Part shown: one piece after another, positions 11,580-21,801 of the stretch | Position numbering within the stretch: the stretch's first letter is position 1 | How the letters are laid out: every line of letters starts with the position of its first letter | Source of the DNA: Vitellaria paradoxa | Taxonomy: Eukaryota > Streptophyta > Magnoliopsida > Ericales > Sapotaceae | Length of the DNA stretch: 64,000 bases | NCBI GenBank assembly: GCA_019916065.1 | Contig: CM034237.1 | Coordinates: forward strand, 22,775,752-22,839,751 | Reading direction: 5' to 3' | The notes under the pieces: model-generated | The model's input: the letters and a program-made list of their open reading frames with translations, nothing else | The model's database searches: none | What the model was told of the DNA's origin: nothing | Made by a program: the position numbers and the translations under genes

Positions 11580-11792
11580 TTAGAAATTGCCTCGCTGAGG
11601 TCCTCCCCCTATCCGATAGCCCCGGAGAGACCTAAACGACTTCTTCCACAAAAAGAACAAGAAGTCGATGATAAAAGCAACCAAAATCGTCATAACCACA
11701 ATTGTCGAATCAGACATTGATTTAGAACCAAACGATACCCCTAATATCGACTCTAGCGATCGGATCAAATCCAAGTAGGAACTCATCATCAT
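11580..11792 (-). pseudogene. Fragment resembling exon 1 of NADPH-cytochrome P450 reductase
   Basis: The 70-residue frame reads like the N terminus of a plant P450 reductase: a short polar start, the block SLESILGVSFG, a serine/aspartate-rich linker, one hydrophobic anchor of about 20 residues (VVMTILVAFIIDFLFFLW) and a basic KKSF stop-transfer. In the intact enzyme this segment anchors the electron donor of cytochromes P450 in the ER membrane. The flavodoxin, FAD and NADPH domains are not found downstream on the minus strand; after the anchor the frame drifts and ends. CT-rich sequence at 11830-11970 lies where a 5' leader would be. I read this as a duplicated 5' gene end. Recognition is from the family pattern only, so another short membrane protein is possible. 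Confidence 0.5.
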
Positions 11793-12150
11793 CCAAATCG
11801 ATCTATGGTACCTCTCCTCTCACTCTAGATTTCTCCTTAATTAACTCTTTCTCTCTCCCTCTCTCTCTCTTTCTATATAGACTATACATATAGATGATTC
11901 AAACTTCTTCCGTAGAACTCTCTCTCTTTCTCTCTCTCTCTATGTAACCTGTTTCAAAAACGGTTTCGCTCTCTCTCTCTCTTAGACTTTGATGCAGGTT
12001 CTTCCTTCCTCTTTACTTTTTCTATCGCCACGAGACGAAAACCAATCTCTTCCTTTCTCTGATAAGGTGCTGGGAAGGAGAGAGAGAGAAGTCCTCTCTC
12101 TTCTGGTTTTACCTCTCTGCTGTTGCTTCACTGAATATGGATAAAAAAGG
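11793..12150 (-). other. CT/GA microsatellite tracts, probable old 5' leader of the reductase fragment
   Basis: On the plus strand there are runs of TCTCTC at about 11845-11875, 11919-11942 and 11965-11985. On the minus strand these are GA-rich tracts directly upstream of the ATG at 11792, a usual composition for plant 5' leaders and core promoters. No splice or TATA site can be asserted. Confidence 0.35.
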
Positions 12151-12397
12151 GTAAAAGTAGAATACTGGATTTACGATTTGGCTGACGTCATTAGTTTAAC
12201 TACAACCCTAATGAAAGTTTAACGAAGGAGGGTTAGAGGTTAGCAACATGTCAAATAAGGGTGTATTTGTCATTTTCAAATGTGGAAGGGGTTTAAGTGT
12301 AATTACTTAAATGTTGAAGGGGTCTAAGTGTAATTTACCCTTTTTTTTTATAGGAGCATTAGTTTTGTCACGACATTTCCAAAGGGAGAGATTGTTA

Positions 12398-12714
12398 GTT
12401 TATTGTTAGACGTTGGCAAATCATGAACGAGTCAATAAAATTTACCAAGATTGTATACTTAAACATAGGTTAAGGTGTCTTAGTAAATAAGCTTGAGATA
12501 ATGGCTAGATAGCAACTGGAAGAGCTCTTGAAAAAGCTAAAACTGTAACACTTAGCCTTGAACTATTGCTTGAAGTCTCATTGTCGTTGATTGAAGCTTG
12601 CTGGGTAAAACAAAATATGTGACACAATCAGATTTAAGAAACTATCTGTTTTTGACCTTTTTTTATAGAATCAAGTTTAAAAAGTTAGCCATTACTAACT
12701 GTTTTTGATAGAAT
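12398..12714 (+). repeat. Copia-type 3' LTR remnant with PPT
   Basis: GTTTTGTCACGAC, a purine tract AAAGGGAGAGA, then TGTTAGTTT resembles the PPT-to-LTR junction of Copia elements. The LTR-like sequence runs to 12714, where the reversed Tekay-type LTR begins, so it was probably cut by that insertion. A similar junction lies near 20330-20380. No coding part is recognisable upstream. Confidence 0.4.
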
Positions 12715-15407
12715 TGCCATGCTCTAGATCTCATGACTCGAGAGGTGAGTGAATAAGTGACACATACCATGTATATATCACATTCTAATTGTCCATTACC
12801 CTGATCAGAGCCATTCACCACCCTGGGGCATACATCCATAATAACAACAATAAAATAAGCCTTGGTCAAATCAGGCATCATTGCTTCAACCACAACCAAA
12901 TAAATAAAGAAACCCATGCCTTTTGGCCTTTATAACCTAAATTGAATAATCTCCAAACTTAATTAATTATCATAGTCCCAAATAGAAATTAAATTTGAGT
13001 AAATGAAAATGTAATGTTTGCTATAGCTAATCAACTTCTGGTCTTACCAAATGCCCACCTAAGTCTAGGACCAACTCTTGTAACAAAATTTGTATGGACG
13101 TGAGCACTAATTCACTTGTGCCCATAAAGCATATATAATATGTAAAGCGATAATATGAAGCACAATCATCATATGTAAATCAACATCTCCAACATAATCA
13201 TAATACATCATCAAAATGAAGTATCAAGATCATCATATATGTGACCAATATCTCCCAACATCATCATAATACATTATTAAAATCAAATACCAGAATCATC
13301 ATCATAGATCTCAAAATCAAATCCAGTTATTATCTTTCTTAAGTTCATCTTCATCAAATCACAATCTCATTCTCATTTACGTTTAAATCTACGAGGTGGG
13401 TACAACCAACGTTGTATTTATGGGCCAACATCCAACAGAATGATAAACCAAAATTTGTCACTATTTAGGGCCACAATTAGCCACAATACACGTCATGTTG
13501 TAGACTACTAATCTATTGGTATAAATACCAATTCCTATGCAAGTTTTAGGTCTTTTAACCCTAGAATAATCTCTGTACCATTTCTATTTTCCCGTACCCT
13601 CCATCCCCATCTCACATCAATCACATTTCCACTTTATCTCTTTCTATTATCATCATCATCAACTTTTTTGTCCATGACATATCATCACAATCCAAAATTA
13701 ATATATATCGTTTCATCATTCCCTTCACTTTCATTATCAATTTCAACAATAACTCATCATATTCTAAATTAAATTATTATATCATTTTCATCATAATCAA
13801 GTTATTCTTATCATGACCAAACAATTAATATTATTCAATATAAATAACCAATTATATTCCAATAATCATAATTAGTCAATAATAATACTATTGTTTCACA
13901 AAACAATGAGTATTAAATTATATATTTTTCCAATAATTCAATATCTTTTATTTTATCTTATAAACATTTCCCATTTTATAAATTATCCAAACATTTCAAC
14001 CACTACTATCTCATTGGACAATTTTATTGTAAACACCTGATTATAATCCATTTATTATAACCAATCAATACTAATCTCTTTTTATTCATAATATCTAGTA
14101 ACCATATCATATATTTATCATTTACATTTTCATTTATCTCTTTCATTCCCATTAACCTTATCATATTCTTTTTATCATCTCATTTAATCAAAGAACAACT
14201 TATATCATCATAACAACCAATTGAATAAACTTAACTCATTCCCATGTGACATTAACATGTTCTTAATTTATTCTAACATTTCATCATTCTATTTGTATAA
14301 TCTCAATTCATGAATGATATTAAATCAAAGATCAAATATTTCTCATTTTACATGTTAGAACACCTTGTATTAAACATATATCAAGTATAAGATATAAATA
14401 AATGAGTTTAACATTGAAAGAAGAACAAAAATGGGATTCTGGAGCATCCAGGGCACCCCTATAAGGGACCTTGGTGCCCATACAGGGGGTTGGGGTGCCC
14501 CCTCAAGATCTGCCAAGCACCCCTCTGTGCCCAGGCGAGTTTCTCTGTTTTGGTCCATTCATTAGTTTATATCTCTAAGCTTCAAACTTTGTCAAATCAA
14601 ATTCTTAGTTCAAATCTTCATTTTCACAAGTTTTCTAAGGCCCTTAAGACTTAAATGAATCAATCTAAACATGTTTTATTTAACTTAGCCAAATCATCAA
14701 TTTATGCTTCCATAATATGAACTACATTTCAGAACAACATTTTTAGGTTCTCTACATCATATATATGCTGCTTATAAGCTTAGAATCCCTATCTCGAGTC
14801 GTGAACGAAGAAGAACTTAAAGACTGTAAACATTCAACAAAATCCCACCAACTTCGAGTAGATCGTACATTCTAATTTTTTATCCTAACTGCAAATTGAT
14901 TGCATAAATATGTTCATTAGCCATTTAATTTTATAACTACAGAACCAATTTGGTTTTGGTTGAGGTTTGGACCACTTACCATTCCTTGGCCTCCTTTAGT
15001 TCTTCTCTCTCGTGGTTCTCCTCTTCCAACAACCTCTCTTTCTCCTTTTCAATGTACATACATACATAGGTCTTGGCTTTGTACCCAAGCATGTTATAAG
15101 TCTCCAAGCTCCTCCTCCTACCTCTTACTTTGACTAAAACTAATTATGAAGTGACCCAGACCGAAAAGTAACTAAACTAATCAATCTGTCAAAAGTCACA
15201 TAGTTGGGGCACCCTCCCTTGCACCAGGATGCCCCTCTACACCCCACTTGGGACAAAAATAGTTAAGTCTAGAATTAAGCCCTATTTTCCATACTTTTAT
15301 CAATTTTAACCCTTAATACATCACATTAACCATATTAGCATATCACGGCATACTAAACTTGTCAATAATGATCAATTTATTTTAATGTAGAAATCTAAGT
15401 TATTACA
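12715..15407 (-). repeat. Tekay-type 3' LTR, minus strand
   Basis: On the minus strand it starts TGTAATAACTTAG at 15407 right after a purine tract and ends CTAGAGCATGGCA at 12715. Internal landmarks match the solo LTR at 48593-51605: the block GTGCTCACGTCC... (here near 13085-13110), the ending TCATGAGATCT, and GGGCACCC/GGTGCCC-rich repeats (14445-14530 and 15205-15245). Length 2693 bp. The minus-strand open frames at 12663-12917 and 14370-14558 fall inside it and are not genes. Confidence 0.8.
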
Positions 15408-15560
15408 TTCTCCCCTTCTTAGAAAAATTTCGTCCTCAAAATTTAATGCAACCAATATGAACATAACTCTAGAAAAATAATTGTAGATATCTTCTCCGCA
15501 TCTCAAACTTACACTCGCAAGTAGAATTTTTAGTATCATGATGCTTGTAGCATGAATAGA
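15408..15560 (-). pseudogene. pol: 3' tip of pol plus PPT of the reversed Tekay-type element
   Basis: Minus strand, from about 15558: codons reading KHHDTKNSTCECKFEMRRRY align with the chromodomain-like C terminus of the first element's pol, followed by the conserved GAGGACGAAATTT block (about 15428-15440) and the purine tract AAGAAGGGGAGAA (15408-15420). Nothing recognisable remains further upstream on that strand, so the element is truncated. Confidence 0.75.
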
Positions 15561-16140
15561 ATTATTAAAATCAACTTAATAAACAATACACAAAATATTT
15601 TACAAATTAATTTACCAACTCATAGCAAATAAAAGGGAAAACATAGATATCCATGCTTCGGTTGTACTACTTTAAATCCGATAACTAACCCAATGGCTCC
15701 TTAAATAATTGGTAATAACAACCCACGTTTTTAAATCCCTATCTCAATAACATCAAACCTTAACATTTATCCCATATCATGTTATCATTATATACCTATC
15801 TGAATTTCCACAATGTTACACCTGATCATCTTGTAAGTCAAAGTCTTTCCTTAATAAAATTGAACTTTATCATTTCCTTCGCATCACAATATCAATATTC
15901 ACTTATTTGAATTTTCATAACATTTCTCACTTAAATATTTTAGGATCATTTTTCCATCAATTTTGTCATCTGATTGACATTCATACTTTTTCTTCAAGAA
16001 TAATTCTTTCCACAAATTCATTTTAACATACCAACATACCAGTATACTACACAGACTACTACCAAGCATTTTATTTTGAGTGACTAGAATTTTGGAAATG
16101 AAAAAAAAATCATCGAAAAAGGTATTTTTCATAGATTAAG
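15561..16140. other. Intergenic, nothing recognised
   Basis: AT-rich. The minus-strand frame at 15899-16132 shows no conserved pattern and is probably chance. It may include eroded pol sequence of the adjacent element, but I cannot align it. Confidence 0.4.
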
Positions 16141-16182
16141 GGAGCTGACATTGCTCCCCCTGATGTCACCCTAATATTAGAT

Positions 16183-16292
16183 TTGGACCATTGGATTAAA
16201 ATTCAATGGTCCGAATTCATTTACATATTTTTAATTTAAAAATACTTGAATGAATCTGAATCGTTGAATTTTAATCCAACAGTTCTGAAGCC
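16183..16292. repeat. Imperfect inverted repeat
   Basis: Arms at about 16183-16225 and 16253-16292 pair imperfectly around the shared block TTGAATTTTAATCCAA and its complement. The flanks carry several TGACATCA-like strings. It looks like the core of a small inverted-repeat element; no clear target duplication was found. Confidence 0.5.
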
Positions 16293-16901
16293 TAATGTTA
16301 CGTGGCTGACATCACGTTAGAGCCTGACCTCATGTGGCTGACATCACATGCGATGTTAGCCTCACCATTTTCATTTTTCACGGTTAGGCGACGTCAATAG
16401 GCATTGAAATTGAACCTGTAAAAAAGGAGAATATTTCACGGCCACCAAGCATTGAAAATAATATGCCTATTTTTTTACGATTATGATCATTAAAAAAGGT
16501 GTTTATTTTTAACGATTACGGTCGTCAATACTAACATTTATTTGCTGACTTTTTATCCTTAAACGACTAGTTTTTGCTATGGATTTTATTATTTTTTTCA
16601 CAAGAAAGGCCATTAATAATATTTCTTTTTTTCTTATGATAGTAATCATTGAAATTTTTATTCTATTTTTTAAAAATTTTATAATTATAATATAAAAATC
16701 ATCCCTAATTTTGAAAATATTCTTATTATAATATAAAAGTTCTTATTTCTTTGAATTGATCAATTGTAATATTTCAACACATACAAATCAATAAATTTCA
16801 AACATTTCAAACTTTTGAAACAAACATTAAGCTTATAAACTTAGCTAGTTATATAAAAAAAATGTAACAAACATCATCGCAAATTTAAATTAAAATTACA
16901 T

Positions 16902-17105
16902 AGTCAATCTTTGTACCGTTTGCAAATTTGTTACAAAATGACATTCTACTGAACAAGTTTGCCAAAAAAGAAAAAAAAATTAAAAAAGCTCCAAACTAGT
17001 CCATCTTTGTACCATCTTCAAACTTGTTCCAAAATAACATTTTACTAAGTAAGTTCACCAAAAAAAAGAAAGGAAAAACAAAATTGAAGGAGCTCCAAAC
17101 TATCA
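16902..17105. repeat. Degenerate tandem duplication, 96-bp spacing
   Basis: Two units start AGTCAATCTTTGTACC (16902) and AGTCCATCTTTGTACC (16998) and both end in AGCTCCAAACTA. They are about 75-80% alike by eye, with differing A-runs. Confidence 0.7.
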
Positions 17106-17707
17106 TGACTTCTCATCTTCACTTCTGATGCCTGCAATTCCTTCATCTCCACTTAACAAAACAAATAAAGACATATCAACAAAACTTAAAAATACAATTA
17201 ATAAAGCATATTCTATGCTTTTCATTTATATATAAAATTATACCCATTTACATTGTTGCAAAAACAACATTCTAAGTTAGTGGTTTTGAACAAAACAAGC
17301 AAGTTTAGAGAAAAATCATGCATAACGTAGGCTCATGAATTACAAAACAAAGTTGAAAAAATTAACCAATTACCTAAAAAAGTAGTAGACTAAGTATGTC
17401 TTACTATCAAAATTTCAAATAATGCTAATTAACAGAATTATTCTTTTTTGTCTTATATAAATTTTTTAATAATTACCCAAAAAGAAACATAAAAAAAAAT
17501 TCAATAAATCTTTTAATTTTTTATTTTTTAAAAATCCACGTAAAAAAAACAAAAAAAATAAAAAAACAAAAGAGCTAGTTTATGAATGCTTATCAATTTT
17601 GAGGAGTTGATAAGTGCTTAATACTCTATTTCTTTTTTTTTTTTTTAATTTCTGTGATAGAATTTGATATTCCAAAACAAAACCCTGAATGAAAACATAC
17701 TACTTAG

Positions 17708-18677
17708 GGGCTGTTTAGTAATATTGTCATTTTTCTGCTTATGTTTATATACTTATGTTTTTCATTTTTGCTTTTTGTTGTTATTTTTTTCTGAAGTAAA
17801 AACTGAAACTGTATTTGAAAATATAATTTTGTTTACAATTATTAATTTTTTGTTTTCTTAAAATATTTAATTTTATTAGTTTTTAAAAATTAATTGAATT
17901 TAATAAATATATTTTATATTAATTTAATTATATTATTTATTAAAAACAATTGAATATATAATCCGGTAAATATAAAATATATTAATTATAATTTAATTAT
18001 ATTATTCACTAAAATAATTGAATAAAATATATTTCATAATAATTAAAAATTTTAATTACAATATTTATTAAAAATAATTTAAATAAATATAAGTCATATC
18101 AAATAACTTAATTAAATTAAATTAAATTAATTTAATTTAATTTAATTCTTATAATTATTAAAATAAATTTAATAAAATATATTTAATATTAGTTAAATTA
18201 AATTAAATAATTTAATTATAATATTTATTAAAAATAATTTTGATATATTTTATTTTATTATTTATCAAAAATAATTTAATAAAATATATTTCCTATTAAT
18301 TAAAATAACTAATTTAGTGTAATTATTTATTTGAAATAAGTTAATAATATATATTACATATTAATTCAATTAATTCAATTTAATTATATTATTTATTAAA
18401 AATAATTTTAGTTTAATAAAATATTTGAATAAAATAATTTATTTTAATATGATGTAATAAAAATGGGCAAAGTATTAGAATTGGTAAAGTGTTTGCAACA
18501 AAAAATATATATATATATAGAGTGAAAACTCTATTTTTTTTGTTTACATTTTTCTGCTTAAGTTTTTATTTTTTTGGAAACAAAAAAATATAAACAGATT
18601 TATCAAACATATTTTTGTTGCCAGTTTACAAAATTTTAAAAATATAAATAGAAAACAAGAACGTTACCAAAGGGGAC
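17708..18677. mobile_element. MITE-like AT-rich element with CTTAG target duplication
   Basis: CTTAG occurs at 17703-17707 and 18678-18682, flanking ends GGGCTGTTTAGTAAT and (inverted) GTCCCCTTTGGTAAC, which share the G..C..TTT.GTAA pattern. The interior is very AT-rich, with recurring TTATTAAAAATAATT strings, and is non-coding. It is nested in the CACTA-like remnant. Confidence 0.55.
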
Positions 18678-19700
18678 CTTAGTATTTTGGAGCAGTTAAG
18701 TTGTGGATCTTAAAACAAACTTTTTTTTTTTTTCCTGATGTGTTCATCTAAAACAAACTTACAATATGTATGAATAAAACTACGAAAAAGATATGCATCA
18801 CATCAATTTTGCTTTCAGTTTTAGAAAGTGCAACTTTTATATAAACAAGTTTTGTTTTACTTAGCTTCACAAAATAAATAAATAGAAAAGTTTTGGTTAA
18901 ACAATATATATGTTCTCTGATCTATGAATTAGAGGAAGAAATAAAACAAAAAAATAATTAAATTAAAAAATAATATCCAGTTCTAATGTAACTTATATAT
19001 GCACATATATGAAACATGTCGAGAACTAGTGCCGGCCTACTGCCCTTGATTTGAAATAAAAAAAAAAAAACCCTCTTTTTAAGTACTACAAAACACTAAA
19101 ATTTAAGAAAGTTTTAATAATATTGAGGATTGACAATCTTAATTTATAATTGTGATACAATATAATATTGAGATAAATATACCTTCTTGAAAAAGAGAAA
19201 AAGAAATCTATGGAGAAGTTGAGAAAAGAGACAGAGAAGAGGATAAGTTAAGAAGACGCACAGAGAAGAGAAGACTAGAAAAATAGTGTGCAGGGTTTTG
19301 TAGGTTTTGTGTATGTTTTTACTTTTTTGATGGGCTTGCTATTATTCACGGGCTTGGTCTGTCAATTAAACAAATTTTTTTATCAACAGTTAATTTAGAG
19401 TTGAAATATAATATTATTTTCAACGCCTTTAGACTGCAGAAATATTTTTACCAATTTTCAACAAGGATTTTTCACCCACCGTTAAGATTGCTTAAAATCT
19501 TACAACAAAATTTTGACGCTAATACGCAATAATTTTTTCAACTTATTATTTTCTACAGTCACCTTATGTGTTGAAATAAAAAAATAATGCCATGTATTTT
19601 TTAACGATTAATATTAAGCGTTGAAAAAAATTACTTGTTTCAACGATTATTAACAACCGTAGAAAATTAAGCGTCGCATTTAACTTATGTTATTATAGTG

Positions 19701-20377
19701 ACACACTCCATCGTCCCTTGATCACACAGTCAGAATGATAGGAATACAAACATCTCCGCTATTACATATCCATGACACAACACCCCAATTTCTAGGTTTT
19801 TCTTTTACTTTACCATATTATTTAAAATCTTCCTTTTTCATTAGTAATTCTTATCTTAATTACAATTGTTTGTGTAGGCTACTAAAGTAGTCTTGAGCAT
19901 AGTATGAGCAAAGAAATACTAAGGTGCTTGGTTGAAAACATTCATTTTCTAGTTTTTAATCTTCATTATTGTGTGCATGCTTTTACATTATGTTGCACAT
20001 TGGATTTCATTCCCTATATCCCTCATTGTTACATACTCTTTAATATACTCCCATTCTTGTTTTTCACTTTTTTGTTTTTCAATCTCGTGAAAAAAAGAGG
20101 GAGAAAAGATTTCTTAATTTTATTTACATTATTTATATCTTAATACCTTTCACAAGGTATTATATTTGAGTGATGTGCAGCTCATAATCTGAAGGGAGAA
20201 TCGATCAAGGGTAAGTTTTCACGCTCACAAATCGAGGGAGACTTTTATCTTATTTGACTTCTGAGTTTGTGAATTTAAAAATTTTTGGAAAAAATATAGT
20301 TATAATTGTTTGGAGTTTACTTTACGAGCATTGGTTTTGTCACAAAAGTGGTAAATGAAAATATTGTTAGATTTTAC
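19701..20377. other. Intergenic, no gene recognised
   Basis: The plus-strand frame 19904-20143 is hydrophobic because of T-rich codons and has no family pattern. The segment from about 20327 (GAGCATTGGTTTTGTCAC) resembles 12353-12372, the sequence before a Copia PPT. Confidence 0.4.
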
Positions 20378-21340
20378 ATTTATAATTGACAATTTATGAC
20401 AATGAAATCAATCTTTTATTCCTAGATATTTGGCTAACATATCCTTGATTATAGGTTGATGATCTTTTTGGTCCTAGACGGAGTGGGATTATATTTCATT
20501 GAAGTAGTCAAGGATCAAGGAACGAAGCAGAATCTAAGCCACACAATATAGAGCTAGATGGATGTTTGGCTGCAAGTGGTCATGGCTCCAATAAGCTAGC
20601 CAATGAGTAGCAATTCTTCTCATTTTATAGTTTTCTCTAGCTCGCTGGACTTGCTAGAAGATCGCTAAAAAATTTATGAGTAAATGTTTGTCGAGCAATT
20701 CAAAATTTAGCTAAGTGTGGAGCTCACTAGAAAGACAAGTAAACCTATTTTTCCAAGCAGATCAAAATTTGACCAAGGCAATGAGTTCGCCCTAATGAGC
20801 TGCGGACAAAGAAATAGGAAAGCCTATTTTCGCAACTACTATTTTGCATTAGATTGGTTCGTGCCTGTATGAAGAAGCATTTTTCTATGGTTCTTGTAGG
20901 AAAAAATATTATTCGTCACATATATAGAACTTTATTGAGACTTCTCTCATTTCTTACCCACCAATATTTATTCTTCTACATTCTTGGTGTAGTTTTCAAG
21001 GACTTAGAAGACTGGTTTTTTAATTGGCTTGGTTTTATCGTGGGCTCAGGTAAGTATTTATCACAAGGGATGGTGGACGTGGCTGGGGAATTTTATGCTT
21101 GAAGGCTGTAACGCAATTATTCTAGCGGAAGAAATTTGTTCAGTCCCTCTTTAGGATTCCTTGTTTTTCACCCTTCTAAGATTTTTTACGTATATCCTTA
21201 TTTCTCTAGTGGAAGAAGTTTGTTTGGTTCTTTATTTAGAATATGTAGTTTCCCACTCTTTAAAGATTTTTCACGTATTTCCTTATTTCTCCTTTATTTT
21301 CCCACTCATGTGATTGATCACGTGGACGATTGACACTAGA
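20378..21340 (+). repeat. Weak Copia LTR remnant
   Basis: It starts TGTTAGATTT near 20374 after sequence similar to the Copia PPT context at 12353. It contains AGCTCGCTGGACTTGCT-type repeats and ends near GATCACGTGGACGATTGAC. No purine tract of normal quality and no partner LTR were found, so the call is tentative. Two hydrophobic frames inside (20854-21102 and 21136-21333) have no recognisable domain. Confidence 0.3.
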
Positions 21341-21801
21341 ACTAGCATGTTTTCAATATTGAAGGATTTATAGAAATTCGCAGGAATGGCTAGTGGTCAT
21401 ATGTACAAATCTTAATACATTATATATGTATATATATTTTTCTACTGAAATATGTCTTGATTACAGCAAGCATTGAAGTAGTATAATCAACTTCTGTCAT
21501 ACAAAACTATATATATATATATATATGTTTATTACATTCTCTCAAGTCTTTGATGGTCTATGCAGGTTCTTTCACATATTTATTCCAAACGAAATACTCA
21601 CCTATAATCTCGAACGCATAGCCTTTTATATAGCAAGAGGTAGAGTCGAAGTATGCATACACCGCCAACGGGGTGGGGTCTATTATTAGATATATACATT
21701 TACATAGCTCCTTATTTCCCCTGTAAATTGAACTCAAGATATTTGTTAAATTTACAATCACAACACGCAATAAAGAACAAGGTGCAAAAATATTTTTGCA
21801 T
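21341..21801. other. 3' flank of the first CRK gene
   Basis: It includes a TA-dinucleotide run near 21507-21526. On the minus strand this is downstream of the CRK stop and would hold the 3' UTR; I see no certain polyadenylation signal. Confidence 0.4.

Larger units (their letters stand above)
16380..19700. mobile_element. CACTA-like element remnant
   Basis: The right end, read inward on the minus strand, is CACTATAATAACATAAG (19684-19700), followed by many short subterminal motifs of the AACGATTA / CAACG / GCGTTGAA type through about 19380. The left part (16380-16680) holds similar motifs (ACGATTACGGTCGTCAATA, CACGGCCACCAAGC), but a clean CACTA left end is not visible. No transposase is seen, so it would be non-autonomous. 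The next three bases, ACA, may be one side of a 3-bp target duplication. Confidence 0.55.

Noticed and set aside
12663..12917. 84-residue minus-strand frame
   Set aside because: It covers the end of the reversed Tekay-type LTR and the junction; the sequence matches LTR ends elsewhere, not a protein.
14370..14558. 62-residue minus-strand frame with Pro/Gly-rich pattern
   Set aside because: It is the eroded GGGCGCCC repeat block of the LTR read as protein.
19904..21333. Three hydrophobic plus-strand frames
   Set aside because: Hydrophobicity comes from T-rich codons; no conserved residues, no splice context, and the region looks like an LTR remnant.
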